Under the pieces are notes generated by a model. The model made no database searches. It was not told the origin of the DNA and saw only the letters and a list, made by a program, of their open reading frames with translations. Of a stretch of DNA of 64,000 nt, positions 1 to 8,312 are shown piece by piece. The number at the start of each line of letters is the position of its first letter. The first letter of the stretch is position 1. A program made the position numbers and the translations under genes. Location of the stretch: contig NZ_BMLQ01000007.1 of NCBI RefSeq assembly GCF_014645315.1, positions 134,052 to 198,051 of the forward strand. The letters run 5' to 3'. The DNA comes from Citricoccus zhacaiensis. GTDB lineage: Bacteria; Actinomycetota; Actinomycetes; Actinomycetales; Micrococcaceae.

Positions 1-74
1 GGTGCTGCCAGCAGTGGTGCCAGCCAGCGGCTGCGTCGCCGGGGGCTCGTCCATGTCCTCGCGGTCGTGCTCAT
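1..74 (-). CDS. Partial CDS, N-terminus only (unidentified)
   Basis: The window edge cuts this leftward gene after about 24 codons. An ATG at 74 is preceded by AAGGAG with a 5-base spacer, a good ribosome binding site. The predicted peptide starts [14 protein letters not shown] and continues into a hydrophobic stretch (WLAPLLAA). A basic N-terminus followed by a hydrophobic segment suggests an exported or membrane protein. It is divergent from the IclR gene at 235, so the shared 160-base gap probably holds both promoters and the gene may be an IclR target. A second frame starting at 54 (MDEPPATQ) is possible but has a worse ribosome site. Function cannot be told from this fragment. Confidence 0.45.
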   Translation of the reverse strand, partial: MSTTARTWTSPRRRSRWLAPLLAA

Positions 75-184
75 CGGTGCTCCTTGCTCGTGCCGGTGTG
101 GCTGTCCCGGCTGCTGTGGATGGTGACTCCGGTGTTTCCAGAAGCGTAGGATGCGAGATCATCAGGCGGAACGATTCAGCTAAG

Positions 185-203
185 TGTTCTGATGTACGGA
201 ACA
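185..203. promoter_or_regulatory. Inverted repeat, candidate IclR operator
   Basis: TGTTC and GAACA form a perfect 5-base inverted repeat around 9 bases, 32 bases upstream of the IclR start and inside the divergent intergenic region. IclR-family regulators often bind palindromes with GAAC/GTTC half-sites near their own promoter. Assignment to this regulator is inference from position. Confidence 0.35.
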
Positions 204-234
204 ACGGCCCGCAGGGATAGACGAGGAGGGTGCC

Positions 235-993
235 ATGACGGAGATCAGGTCCGTGGTCCACGCACTGACAGTGGTGGACCGCGTCATGGCGGAGGGCGGC
301 GTCCGCGTGCGGGAGATTGCCGAGGACCTCGGCATCGCCCCGTCCAGCGCACACCGCCTCCTGGGCACGCTGGCCTCGCGGGACTACGTGGTCCAGGATC
401 CCTACAGCCGCGTCTACCGACCGGGTGCCGCCCTGCTCTCCCTGGCCGGTGGCGGGATGGAGAACCGGGAGATCCGGCGGGCCGCGCACCGCCCCATGGA
501 GTCCCTGGCCGCGGCCACGGGGGAGTCGGTCTCCCTGTCCGTGCTGGTCCGCTCCGAGGTCGAGTTCGTCGACGGGATCGAGTCCGCCCACGTTCTCCGC
601 GCTTCTCCTCGCATCGGCGCCCGGATGCCTGCGTACGGCACGGCCGGAGGCCGGGTGATGCTGGCAGATCTGGCCCCGGCCGACGTCGCCGGAATGTTCG
701 GCGGTGGTCTGAAGAAGCTGACGGACCACACCGTGGACACCGTGCCGGACCTGACGGGGATGCTGGCTAGAATCCGACAGGCCGGCTACGCGGTGTCCCG
801 TGGCGAGAGCACGGAGGGGATCTCCGCCATCGCGGTGCCACTGAGGGATGTCACCGGCCGCACTGTGGCCGGCTTGGCCGTCGTGGCCCCCACGGAGCGG
901 CTGCCGGACGCCGGGCTGTCGGTCCTCATCGACCAGCTCCAGCAGGCCGCCGAGGCGTTTTCCGAGTCGCTAGGGAATCGAGGAATGGAGTGA
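235..993 (+). CDS. IclR family transcriptional regulator
   Basis: A 252-residue protein with the IclR layout: an N-terminal winged helix-turn-helix (about residues 5-65, recognition region around IAEDLGIAPSSAHRLLGTL) and a C-terminal GAF-like effector domain (about 75-245, with the typical GISAIAVPLRD segment). The family usually represses or activates a neighbouring catabolic or transport operon in response to a small carbon compound. The ATG at 235 follows GAGGAGGG at a good distance. The stop overlaps the GTG start of the next MFS gene by 4 bases, so regulator and transporter are translationally coupled. The partial leftward gene at 1-74 may also be a target. The ligand is unknown. Confidence 0.93.
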   Translation: MTEIRSVVHALTVVDRVMAEGGVRVREIAEDLGIAPSSAHRLLGTLASRDYVVQDPYSRVYRPGAALLSLAGGGMENREIRRAAHRPMESLAAATGESVSLSVLVRSEVEFVDGIESAHVLRASPRIGARMPAYGTAGGRVMLADLAPADVAGMFGGGLKKLTDHTVDTVPDLTGMLARIRQAGYAVSRGESTEGISAIAVPLRDVTGRTVAGLAVVAPTERLPDAGLSVLIDQLQQAAEAFSESLGNRGME

Positions 994-2228
994 GCCAGGC
1001 AACGCCGGCGCCGCAACCGGAGGTGCCGAAGGCCGGCGCGGCGCTGTTGACCGTGCTGCTCATCGCCATGGGCGTGGGCCCGCTGCTCAACTACGGGCTC
1101 TCGGCGACCTCGGACTTGCTGATCCAGGAGCTCGGGGTCTCGGCCGGCCAGTTCGGCCTCCTCGTGACGGTGCTGTTCGTCAGCGCCGCCGTCTCCTCCA
1201 TGGTGATCGGACGGCTCGCCGACGTCCTCAGCATCCGCAGCCAACTGGTCTTCAACTACGGCGGAACCGTGCTGGCGCTGCTGGTCTCGGCCCTCGGCCC
1301 GCAGTACTGGACCTTGATCGTGGCCTGCGTCCTCGTCGGGCCGGCTCAGGTGATCGCCAACCCGACCACCAACCGCGTCATCTACTCGGCCGTGCCCGCC
1401 GTCAAGCGGTCCGGCTGGATCGGCGTCAAACAGTCCGGGGTCCAGGCCAGCCAACTGGTGGCCGGGCTGCTCTTTCCGGCTGCGGCCCTCTGGGCCGGTT
1501 GGTCCGGTGCGGCGCTCGCCGCCGCCGCGGGGGTGCTGGTGCTGCTGTGGTGGTCTCTGCGCCACATCCCGCCGGAGGACCCCACGGACTGGTCGGCCGT
1601 CCGCAATGTCCTGGCGGACCGGTTCCGGCGTCGGCGCCCCGGCTCGGCGGCCTCCCTGCCGGTCCAGGTCTGGCTGTTCGCCGCCGTCGCCTTCTTCTCG
1701 GGCATGGGCACTCAGGCCACCAACGTGTATCTGCCGCTCTTCGCGGTGCGGGACCACGGCTACAGCCTGCTCATCGGAGGCCTCGCCGCCGGACTCTCCG
1801 GAGTGGTGGGCGTGGCCAGCCGCATCTACTGGGGCCGTGCCCTGGGTGCCGGGCGCCGGCCGGGCACATTGCTACTGCTGATCTCCTCCGGCGCCCTGCT
1901 CGGCATGGCCTGCATGGCCACCTCGTCCCTCTGGGATCTGCCCGCCCTGTTCTGGGCCGGGGTCGTCCTGCACGGATTGACCGTGCTCGGCACCAATGTG
2001 GTCGTCAATGCGGGGACCATGCAGGCCGTGGACGCCACCCGGATCGGCGCGGCCAGCGGCACCACCACCATGGGCATGTACGCGGGCTTCGCCGTCGGTC
2101 CCGTGGGGATGGGCGCGATCGTGGAGCTGACCGGCGGATTCGTCCTCGGCTGGGTGCTGGTCGGCGTTGCCTATGCCGTCCTACTCGGCCTGGCCGTGGC
2201 CATGGTCCGCACCACCAGCCGGGGTTGA
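990..2228 (+). CDS. MFS transporter, IclR-coupled
   Basis: A 412-residue major facilitator with about 12 hydrophobic segments and a central hydrophilic loop. Between TM2 and TM3 it has the MFS signature region (VIGRLADVLSIRSQ). It is probably a proton-driven uptake or efflux carrier in the cytoplasmic membrane. The start is a GTG at 990 overlapping the IclR stop (GTGA), with GAGGA about 7 bases upstream. Coupling to an IclR regulator points to uptake of a carbon source, but the substrate cannot be read from sequence. Its 3' end overlaps the 3' end of the opposite-strand MFS gene by 48 bases. Confidence 0.9.
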   Translation: MSQATPAPQPEVPKAGAALLTVLLIAMGVGPLLNYGLSATSDLLIQELGVSAGQFGLLVTVLFVSAAVSSMVIGRLADVLSIRSQLVFNYGGTVLALLVSALGPQYWTLIVACVLVGPAQVIANPTTNRVIYSAVPAVKRSGWIGVKQSGVQASQLVAGLLFPAAALWAGWSGAALAAAAGVLVLLWWSLRHIPPEDPTDWSAVRNVLADRFRRRRPGSAASLPVQVWLFAAVAFFSGMGTQATNVYLPLFAVRDHGYSLLIGGLAAGLSGVVGVASRIYWGRALGAGRRPGTLLLLISSGALLGMACMATSSLWDLPALFWAGVVLHGLTVLGTNVVVNAGTMQAVDATRIGAASGTTTMGMYAGFAVGPVGMGAIVELTGGFVLGWVLVGVAYAVLLGLAVAMVRTTSRG

Positions 2229-3416
2229 GCCGGCCCGGCGTCCGTGGGCGAACCAGTAGGCCACCAGAGCCACCGCGACGAAGCCGGACAACAGCAGGTA
2301 CATCCCGGAGTACCCCGTGGCCGGCAGCAGGGCTCCCAGCAGCACAGGGCCCAAGCCGGTACCGACGTCCAAGAGGAGGAAGAAGGTGGAGGTGGCCACG
2401 CCGATCTGGAAGGACGGCACCAGGGTGGCCGCCACGGTCTGCAGGGACGTGAGCGTGGAGCCGAAGCCGAGGGCACACAGGCCGGCCGAGAGCAGGATGC
2501 CGACAGTGGTCGGCCATAGTGCCAGCACGGCCAATCCGGCCACGAAGAGCACCAGCAGCGGGAAGACCACGGCATTGTCACCGTACCGGTCCTGGGCCGG
2601 ACCCACGATGAACCGGGACGCCACCAGCACCGTCGCGTAGACCACGAAGAAGAGGCTGGTGACGGTAGGACCGATGCCCTGTTCCTGGGCGTATCCGTTG
2701 AGGAAGGCCAGAATGCCGGAGTAGGCCAGGCCGGCCATGAGGATGACCAAGGCGACGGGCAGGACCGGCACGGAGATCAGGCTGCGGAGGGAGAACCGGT
2801 GGCGGGATCCGTTGCCGTGGCGTAGGACGGCCGGCAGCTGCACGAGGAAGCCGGCCAGCAGGCCGATGACGGCGAAACCGGTGCACACGATGAACAGGGA
2901 ATCGAAGCCGAAGCGGTCGGTCAGCTGGAAGGCCAGCACCGGGCCGACGGCGGCGCCGATGTTCATGGACGTGCCGAACCAGCCGGTGCCCTCGCCGCGG
3001 CGGTGGGGTGGGATCATGCCTTGGACCGCGGTGGCCAGTACCGTGCTCGCCGCCCCGAACCCCAGACCGTGGACGAGCCGGACGGCGATCAGCAGGCCCA
3101 GGCTGTCGGCCGCCAGGTACAGGGCCGATGCAACTAGGAAGAGGGCCAGGGCGGAGATCAGAAGTCGCTTGCGTCCGATGAACTCCATGGCCTGGCCGGA
3201 GAACAATCGGGCCACCACGGCGCCCAGCACGAACGCGCTGACGGCCAAACCGGACATGACCTCAGAGGCTTGGAACTCGTTCACCGCGTAGAGCGCCATG
3301 GCCGTCACCAGCAGGTAGAACACCAGGGACAGGAACAGGTTGGTCGTGAAGGTGAGGATGAAGTTCCGGCTCCACAGCCGCTGCGGAGGCAGCGGGGTGC
3401 TGGATTCAGAGGACAC
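2181..3416 (-). CDS. MFS transporter
   Basis: A 411-residue, 12-TM major facilitator. The N-terminus reads LWSRNFILTFTTNLFLSLVF, a common opening for drug/sugar MFS permeases; the loop 2-3 motif is AMEFIGRKRLL. The reading frame stays open far upstream, but that part is hydrophilic and non-homologous in character, so a GTG at 3416 (VSSESSTPL before TM1) is chosen. The ribosome site is weak, so the start is uncertain by some codons. The C-terminus runs 48 bases into the end of the preceding plus-strand MFS gene (tail-to-tail overlap). Substrate unknown. Confidence 0.85.
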   Translation of the reverse strand: MSSESSTPLPPQRLWSRNFILTFTTNLFLSLVFYLLVTAMALYAVNEFQASEVMSGLAVSAFVLGAVVARLFSGQAMEFIGRKRLLISALALFLVASALYLAADSLGLLIAVRLVHGLGFGAASTVLATAVQGMIPPHRRGEGTGWFGTSMNIGAAVGPVLAFQLTDRFGFDSLFIVCTGFAVIGLLAGFLVQLPAVLRHGNGSRHRFSLRSLISVPVLPVALVILMAGLAYSGILAFLNGYAQEQGIGPTVTSLFFVVYATVLVASRFIVGPAQDRYGDNAVVFPLLVLFVAGLAVLALWPTTVGILLSAGLCALGFGSTLTSLQTVAATLVPSFQIGVATSTFFLLLDVGTGLGPVLLGALLPATGYSGMYLLLSGFVAVALVAYWFAHGRRAGSTPAGGADHGHGQAE

Positions 3417-3590
3417 GAAGGGACCGGCTTTCTGGGCTGCGGAGAGGACGGGGCGAAGGTCCCGGCAACGGCAGGGCCGTGGCGATTCTAGCCCTCCGGC
3501 CCCCGTCGGCGGCCGAGGGAAGGGCGGGGAGACGGGTAGCGGAGGGGCGCGGGACGGAGGCAGGGGTGTGCGAGGACTACTCTGGAGATC

Positions 3591-4925
3591 ATGGCAAACC
3601 GCGGAAACCTGACCTGGCTCTGGGTCATGATCGCCGCAGCAGTCCTCACGCAGACCGCCCTGAACCTGTTGCGGCCCGTCACGAGCTACAAGCTGTTGGC
3701 CTTGGGTGCCGGGGAAGCGACGGTCGGCCTGGCCACCGCTGCGTATGCCATCCTCCCGTTGGTGTTCGCGATGTCCCTGGGACGGCTCAGCAGCCGGCTG
3801 CCCACGCTGCGCGGCATGATCGCCCTGGGGGCGCTGGTGCTGGGACTGGGCGGTGTCGGCCTGGCCTTCGGTTCCAACGTCGCCGTGCTGATGGTGTCCT
3901 CGGCTGTGCTCGGCATGGGCCATCTGCTGTTCACCATTGCGGGCCAGACCGTGATCGGCCGGCGTTCCGCCCCGGAGAACATGGACGCGGCGTTCGGGTG
4001 GTTCACCGCCGCCTTCTCCGTGGGACAGATGTCCGGACCGCTGGTCTCCGGGCTGATCCTCGGCAACGCCACGCTCAGCGAGGCCACGCACAGCACGGAG
4101 TTCGCCGGCCGCATTGATGGTGCACTATGGCTCGGTGCGGCCTGCTCCCTGCTCGCCGTGCCGGTGATGTACCTCATGCGGGCTGACGGCGGCCGCCGCT
4201 CCCGACGCCTGCCCGCGGAGCCCACGGAGGAGCCGGGGGACCGGACCCATGGCCTGGGGGACGAGAACAGCGGGCCGGCAGGGTCGGCGTCGGACACCGA
4301 GGCTTCCGTGGGGGCGCGTGACGAGGGCACGGCAGCACCGGGAAAGCCCACGATGCTGGCCATCTGGCGGGTCCCCGGGATCCCCTCGCACATGATGGCG
4401 TCCCTGGCCCTGCTGGCGATGCTGGACATCCTCACGGCATTCATGCCACTGGTCGGTGAATCGGCCGGCGTCTCACCGTTCTGGGTAGGCATCCTGCTGG
4501 CCGTCCGCGGGGGAGCCTCGTTCCTGTCCCGGATCGTGTTGCCCTGGATGTCCGGCCGGTGGGAGCGGCACCACCTCGTGCTCGTGTCCCTGCTGGCGTC
4601 CGCTGTGGCCCTGGGATTCGTGCCGCCGGCCCTGGAAGGGTGGCACGCCATCTGGCTGGCGGTGGTGCTCATGGCCGTAGGCGGCTTCGCCCTCGGCATC
4701 GGGCAGCCGCTGACCATGTCCTTGGTGACCCAGGCGGTGCCCCCGACCTGGCGTGGGCCCGCTCTGGCGTTCCGGCTGGTCGGCAACCGGGTGGGGCAGG
4801 TGGCGATGCCGGTGGTGGCCGGCCTGGCGGCCGCACCCCTCGGGCCTGCCGGTGGCATCTGGTGCGCCTGCCTGATCCTGGCCGCTTCCGGCACGGAGCG
4901 ACTGGTCTCCGGCCGGAAGCGTTAG
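3591..4925 (+). CDS. MFS transporter with long central loop
   Basis: A 444-residue major facilitator starting at an ATG with GGAG 4 bases upstream. It has two six-TM halves joined by a roughly 65-residue hydrophilic loop rich in Glu, Gly and Ser (residues about 200-265, translated from 4190-4385). The opening ANRGNLTWLWVMIAAAVLTQT and the AMSLGRLSSRLPTLRG loop fit MFS carriers. The gene stands alone, divergent from the preceding MFS gene with a 174-base gap and convergent with the acidic protein. No substrate prediction is justified. Confidence 0.87.
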   Translation: MANRGNLTWLWVMIAAAVLTQTALNLLRPVTSYKLLALGAGEATVGLATAAYAILPLVFAMSLGRLSSRLPTLRGMIALGALVLGLGGVGLAFGSNVAVLMVSSAVLGMGHLLFTIAGQTVIGRRSAPENMDAAFGWFTAAFSVGQMSGPLVSGLILGNATLSEATHSTEFAGRIDGALWLGAACSLLAVPVMYLMRADGGRRSRRLPAEPTEEPGDRTHGLGDENSGPAGSASDTEASVGARDEGTAAPGKPTMLAIWRVPGIPSHMMASLALLAMLDILTAFMPLVGESAGVSPFWVGILLAVRGGASFLSRIVLPWMSGRWERHHLVLVSLLASAVALGFVPPALEGWHAIWLAVVLMAVGGFALGIGQPLTMSLVTQAVPPTWRGPALAFRLVGNRVGQVAMPVVAGLAAAPLGPAGGIWCACLILAASGTERLVSGRKR

Positions 4926-4958
4926 CAGGAACTGAACGCGAGCAGAGGCTGACCGATT

Positions 4959-5270
4959 CTAGGCGGGGACGCCTGAGCCTTCCTCGTCTTCCTCGTCGTC
5001 CCGGCCGGCCCACTCGGAGTCCTCGTCCGGCTCGGCAGCGCCGCCAGAATCATCCGAGCTGCCCTCCTGGTAGTCCGGGACGCCGTTGTAGTCCTCGTCC
5101 CCGTCCAGCAGGAAGGTGTCCCGGCGCAACGGGTCGATCGCATCCAGTGAATCGGGGTCATCGGAGGAACCGTGATCCGTGGTCCCATCGCGGCCGTCAG
5201 CCGGCTGCTCCAGGTCGTTCTCGGGCTCTTCGATGAATTGCTGTTCCAGATCGTCTTCGTAGCGGGCCAA
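4959..5270 (-). CDS. Small highly acidic protein, unknown function
   Basis: A 103-residue protein dominated by Asp, Glu and Ser with few hydrophobics (for example DDEEDEEGSGVPA at the C-terminus), predicted to be soluble and largely disordered. The start is a TTG at 5270, chosen because a perfect AGGAGG sits 6 bases upstream; no ATG or GTG competes. A central YNGVPDYQEG stretch is the only part that looks like a structural element. It lies between an MFS gene and a surface protein and shares no clear operon. Similar small acidic proteins are common and uncharacterised in Micrococcaceae. Confidence 0.7.
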   Translation of the reverse strand: MARYEDDLEQQFIEEPENDLEQPADGRDGTTDHGSSDDPDSLDAIDPLRRDTFLLDGDEDYNGVPDYQEGSSDDSGGAAEPDEDSEWAGRDDEEDEEGSGVPA

Positions 5271-5341
5271 CTCGAACCTCCTGAATCTCGGGCGGCCCTT
5301 CGGCGGACAATCCGTCCGAACGGCCGCATCGTCCGGTCAGT

Positions 5342-6574
5342 CTAGTGCCGACGCTCGCCGCGCGGCAGGGCCGCCAGGGCCAGGGCGATGAGGGCGATCA
5401 TCATGAAGCCCACCCCCGCGAACAGCCACAGGGTGGACCCGGTGTGAGTGGTCCGCTCGGCGGCGGCCACAGGCTCCGTGCTGCCAGGGCCGTCTGTGGC
5501 CGCACGGCTGGCACCCTCAGCGCCGTCAGCAACATTGCCGGTGCCGTCCCCACTGGGGAAGTTCCCGCCGCCGGGACGCGACGTCATGCCGGCGGAGATG
5601 CCCGCGATGAGTTTCTCGGCATCCGCCACGGCCCGAACCGGGCAGGCGATGGCGGTGTCCCTGATGATGTTGCTGAGCTTCTGTGCGCTCGGCATCTCGG
5701 CCGCTGGTGCGGAGGGAGATCCGGGGCCGTCCGGCGTCTGGCCGCCCGAGCCGCCGCCACTCGAGCCGTTGTCACCCGCATCTCCGGGAGCTGAGCCGCT
5801 CGGGCTGCCGTTGCCGCCACCTCCGTTGCTGGGGGTCCCGGTGGCAGCACCGGTGGTCGGGCTCGAACCGCTGGGGGTAGCCGGATTCCGGGTCGGTCCG
5901 GCTGTAGGGCCCGACGTCGGAGCCTGGGTCGGCGTGCCCGACCCGCTGGTCGGCTCGGGGCCCGGTTCCGGGGTGGAACTCGTGGGTGCCGGCGTGGGGC
6001 TCGGGCTCGTCGGAGTGGGAGTCGGAGTAGTACTGGGGGTTGGCGTCGGGGTGGGAGTCGGTGTGTGGCTCGGTCCTGCCTGCACCAGGATGGAGATCTC
6101 GCAGTTGGACGTGCCGCCGCGTCCATCATCCGCGGTGACGATGAGGCCGTCGGTGCCGTGGACGTCGGTGGGTGCCGTGTACGTCACCACGTGTCCTTCC
6201 ACGGTGGCCTCGCCGCCGAGCCAGGACGTCCCCGCACTCAAGGTGATGGTGTCCCCGTCCGGATCGAGGGCTGGGATGCGCACGGACTCGGTGTCTCCGG
6301 CTTGGGTCATGAGACCGGGGCAGTCGATCTGCGGAGGCTGATTGGCGCCCGAGGGGGGTGAAGGCGAGGACGAGGGTGGTGTGGGCGCTGGGGCCGCGGA
6401 CTGCGTGGGGCCCAGTGAGTCGCTGGGCGACGGCATCGGGGTGGCCTGAGCCGTTCCGACCAGCCCGGCCAGCACCACGAGGGTGCCGGCGATGGTGGCC
6501 ACGGAGCGTCCGAGGAGCGGGAAGGCTCGACTCATGGAGGAGTGGTCAGCAGTGCACCCTGCCCTGGTGGTCAT
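5342..6574 (-). CDS. Secreted/cell-surface protein with Pro/Thr-rich linker and C-terminal TM
   Basis: About 410 residues. The N-terminus contains a signal peptide (SRAFPLLGRSVATIAGTLVV then a hydrophobic core ending near AQA-TP). An Ig/cadherin-like beta domain follows (about residues 75-165, NQPPQIDCPGL to CEISILVQ, with two Cys that may form a disulfide). Next comes a long low-complexity Pro/Thr/Ser/Gly linker of PTPT type, a short helical segment with one Cys, and a C-terminal hydrophobic helix plus basic tail (LWLFAGVGFMMIALIALA...RGERRH) that would anchor it in the membrane. A strong promoter at 6653-6680 gives a 70-100 base leader. The start is ATG 6574 or ATG 6535; neither has a strong ribosome site. 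Probably a wall-spanning adhesin-like or structural protein; function unknown. Confidence 0.78.
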   Translation of the reverse strand: MTTRAGCTADHSSMSRAFPLLGRSVATIAGTLVVLAGLVGTAQATPMPSPSDSLGPTQSAAPAPTPPSSSPSPPSGANQPPQIDCPGLMTQAGDTESVRIPALDPDGDTITLSAGTSWLGGEATVEGHVVTYTAPTDVHGTDGLIVTADDGRGGTSNCEISILVQAGPSHTPTPTPTPTPSTTPTPTPTSPSPTPAPTSSTPEPGPEPTSGSGTPTQAPTSGPTAGPTRNPATPSGSSPTTGAATGTPSNGGGGNGSPSGSAPGDAGDNGSSGGGSGGQTPDGPGSPSAPAAEMPSAQKLSNIIRDTAIACPVRAVADAEKLIAGISAGMTSRPGGGNFPSGDGTGNVADGAEGASRAATDGPGSTEPVAAAERTTHTGSTLWLFAGVGFMMIALIALALAALPRGERRH

Positions 6575-6605
6575 GCTCCGCCCCCGTCGGTTGGCACTTG
6601 ACCCC

Positions 6606-6640
6606 GTGTTGCCCGCCCCGTTGAGCAGAACGGGCAACAC
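6606..6640 (-). promoter_or_regulatory. Leader hairpin of the surface-protein mRNA
   Basis: GTGTTGCCCG (6606-6615) and CGGGCAACAC (6631-6640) form a perfect 10-bp stem with a 15-base loop. It lies in the predicted 5' leader, starting only a few bases after the expected transcription start. It may be an mRNA stabiliser or a regulator-binding site; it is not a terminator because no T-run follows. Confidence 0.5.
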
Positions 6641-6652
6641 CGGCTAACTGTG

Positions 6653-6680
6653 ATCATACCGTGATATATCCGGTTGTCCA
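6653..6680 (-). promoter_or_regulatory. Promoter of the surface-protein gene
   Basis: On the minus strand TGGACA (6680-6675) and TATGAT (6658-6653) are separated by 16 bases, close to the housekeeping sigma consensus (TTGACA/TATAAT). The predicted start of transcription is near 6646, giving a leader that contains the 6606-6640 hairpin. Confidence 0.65.
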
Positions 6681-6728
6681 CATCACGGAAGCGTCACAGG
6701 GCGAGGAGTGACGAGGGTCACGGAGGGG

Positions 6729-7733
6729 TCAGGCGACGCGGCCCTCCGGGACGGATACGAGTGAGGGATCATCCGTGACGACATGGCCGATGGCCGCGTC
6801 GATGGCACCGAGCGTCGCCTCGTCCAAGGTGAGGTCCAGTGCCTTGACGTTCTCGGCAATCTGCTCCGGGCGGGAGGCTCCGACCAGCGCGCCGGCAACA
6901 TTGGGGTTGGACAGGACCCAGGCAATGGCGAGCTGACCCATGGTGGCGCCGAGCCCGTCCGCGATGGGGCGCAGCTTCTGGACGGCGGTGAGGACCTCGT
7001 CCGTCATCTTGCTGGCCATCGAACGCGCTCCGCCCTTCTCATCCGCACCGCGGGATCCCTCCGGGGCCTGCTGGCCGGGCAGGTACTTGCCGGTGAGGAT
7101 GCCACCGGCCATGGGAGACCAGACGATCTGGGACAGGCCGAGGTCCTCACAGGCGGGGACGACCTCGCCCTCGATGACGCGCCACAGCATAGAGTACTGG
7201 GGCTGGCTGGAGATGAGCTGGAACCCGAGCTGGGCGGCCATGGCGTGGGCCTCGCGGATCTTGTCCGCCGGCCATTCGGAGACGCCGATGTAGAGGGCCT
7301 TGCCGGCTCGGACGATGTCCGCGAATGCCTGCATGGTCTCCTCCAGCGGCGTCTCCACGTCGAAGCGGTGGGCCTGGTAGAGGTCCACGTAATCCATCTC
7401 CAGGCGCTGCAGGGATCCGTTGATGGACTCCATGATGTGCTTGCGGGAGAGGCCCGTGTCATTGTGGCCCTTGGGGCCGGTGGGCCAGTAGACCTTGGTG
7501 AACACCTCGAGCGACTCCCGGCGTTCGTTCTTCAGGGCCTCACCCAGGACGCTCTCCGCCTTGGTGTTCGCGTAGGCGTCCGCCGTATCGAAACTGGTGA
7601 TGCCCTGTGCCAGGGCCTCCTTCACGCACGCATGGGCCGTCTCGTTCTCGACCTGGGAGCCGTGGGTGAGCCAGTTGCCGTAGATGATCTCTGAGATCTT
7701 GAGCCCGCTGTGGCCCAGGTAACGAAATTTCAT
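6729..7733 (-). CDS. Aldo/keto reductase
   Basis: A 334-residue cytosolic AKR-fold (TIM barrel) enzyme, NADPH-dependent carbonyl reductase. The family catalytic tetrad is visible: Asp49 and Tyr54 in FDTADAYAN, Lys80 in EVFTKVYWP and His122 in LYQAHRFD. The length and the SPMAGGILTGKY segment resemble the AKR subgroup that includes potassium-channel beta subunits and YghZ-like reductases. ATG 7733 has only a weak AGGG upstream; a TAGGGT six bases before the ATG could be the -10 of a leaderless mRNA. It stands alone between the surface protein and the cold-shock gene. Physiological substrate unknown (perhaps reactive aldehydes). Confidence 0.92.
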   Translation of the reverse strand: MKFRYLGHSGLKISEIIYGNWLTHGSQVENETAHACVKEALAQGITSFDTADAYANTKAESVLGEALKNERRESLEVFTKVYWPTGPKGHNDTGLSRKHIMESINGSLQRLEMDYVDLYQAHRFDVETPLEETMQAFADIVRAGKALYIGVSEWPADKIREAHAMAAQLGFQLISSQPQYSMLWRVIEGEVVPACEDLGLSQIVWSPMAGGILTGKYLPGQQAPEGSRGADEKGGARSMASKMTDEVLTAVQKLRPIADGLGATMGQLAIAWVLSNPNVAGALVGASRPEQIAENVKALDLTLDEATLGAIDAAIGHVVTDDPSLVSVPEGRVA

Positions 7734-7796
7734 GGTTGTACCCTAGACCGGATTCTGTTTCAGTGGTGCGCTGACATGGCGCGTTGGTCACAGCGA

Positions 7797-7830
7797 AACG
7801 GCCACCGTCCCCGCGGGGATGGTGGCCGTT
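7797..7830. terminator. Bidirectional hairpin terminator
   Basis: AACGGCCACC and GGTGGCCGTT form a perfect 10-bp stem, extended inward by a CCCC/GGGG stem to about 16 bp. It lies 30 bases after the cold-shock stop codon (minus strand) and before the aldo/keto reductase. There is no long T-run, as is usual for actinobacterial terminators. Confidence 0.75.
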
Positions 7831-7860
7831 CTGGAGCCTGAAGGGTTCAGGCGAACTCGG

Positions 7861-8064
7861 TCAGAGCGGGCGGACTGCAGCAGCCTGCATGCCCTTGGGG
7901 CCCTGCTGGGACTCGAACTCGACCTTCTGGTCTTCCTGCAGTTCGCGGAAGCCATTGCCCTCGATGGCGGAGAAGTGAACGAAGATGTCAGCGGACTGAT
8001 CGTCCGGGGAGATGAAGCCGTAGCCCTTCTCTGCGTTGAACCACTTGACGGTACCTGTAGCCAT
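7861..8064 (-). CDS. cspA: Cold-shock protein (CspA family)
   Basis: A 67-residue single cold-shock domain that binds single-stranded RNA/DNA and melts mRNA secondary structure. The hallmark sequences are present: [18 protein letters not shown] (RNP1 KGYGFI), DIFVHFSAI (RNP2) and the terminal [16 protein letters not shown] 8064 is chosen over an upstream in-frame ATG because MATGTVKWF is the universal start and AGGAAAGG lies 7 bases upstream. The mRNA leader is predicted to be about 147 bases, typical for cold-shock genes, with a GAAGCGG/CCGCTTC hairpin at 8114-8138. Several csp paralogues per genome are normal, so the exact symbol is nominal. Confidence 0.96.
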   Translation of the reverse strand: MATGTVKWFNAEKGYGFISPDDQSADIFVHFSAIEGNGFRELQEDQKVEFESQQGPKGMQAAAVRPL

Positions 8065-8217
8065 GATGGGCCCTTTCCTGAGGTTGTAAACCCGTCGGTC
8101 TTCCAACGGGGGCGAAGCGGCATGTGCGAAACCGCTTCCTACAACGCCCCGAGCGGCCCGAGGGCCAACCGGTCCGCAGTGGTGACGGACTTACTGCTAC
8201 TACTACTTCTGTGACAC

Positions 8218-8245
8218 ATAATACGGGAGAAACCGCGGAACAGAA
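8218..8245 (-). promoter_or_regulatory. Candidate csp promoter
   Basis: On the minus strand TTCTGT (8245-8240) and TATTAT (8223-8218) are 16 bases apart; the -10 is strong and the -35 weak. It predicts a leader of about 147 bases, consistent with regulated cold-shock mRNAs. Confidence 0.45.
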
Positions 8246-8312
8246 GCCCTCAATTTCCACTGTGGGCATTCTTTTCCCGGTGTTCATCTGAGGCCGTCGT
8301 CGGTCCGGGAGC

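Noticed and set aside
2-220. A 72-codon plus-strand frame at the left edge.
   Set aside because: No ribosome site or family resemblance; a minus-strand start with a good Shine-Dalgarno sequence at 74 fits better.
6600-6660. c-di-AMP (ydaO) riboswitch ahead of the surface protein.
   Set aside because: The leader is too short and has only one simple hairpin, without the conserved ydaO junctions.
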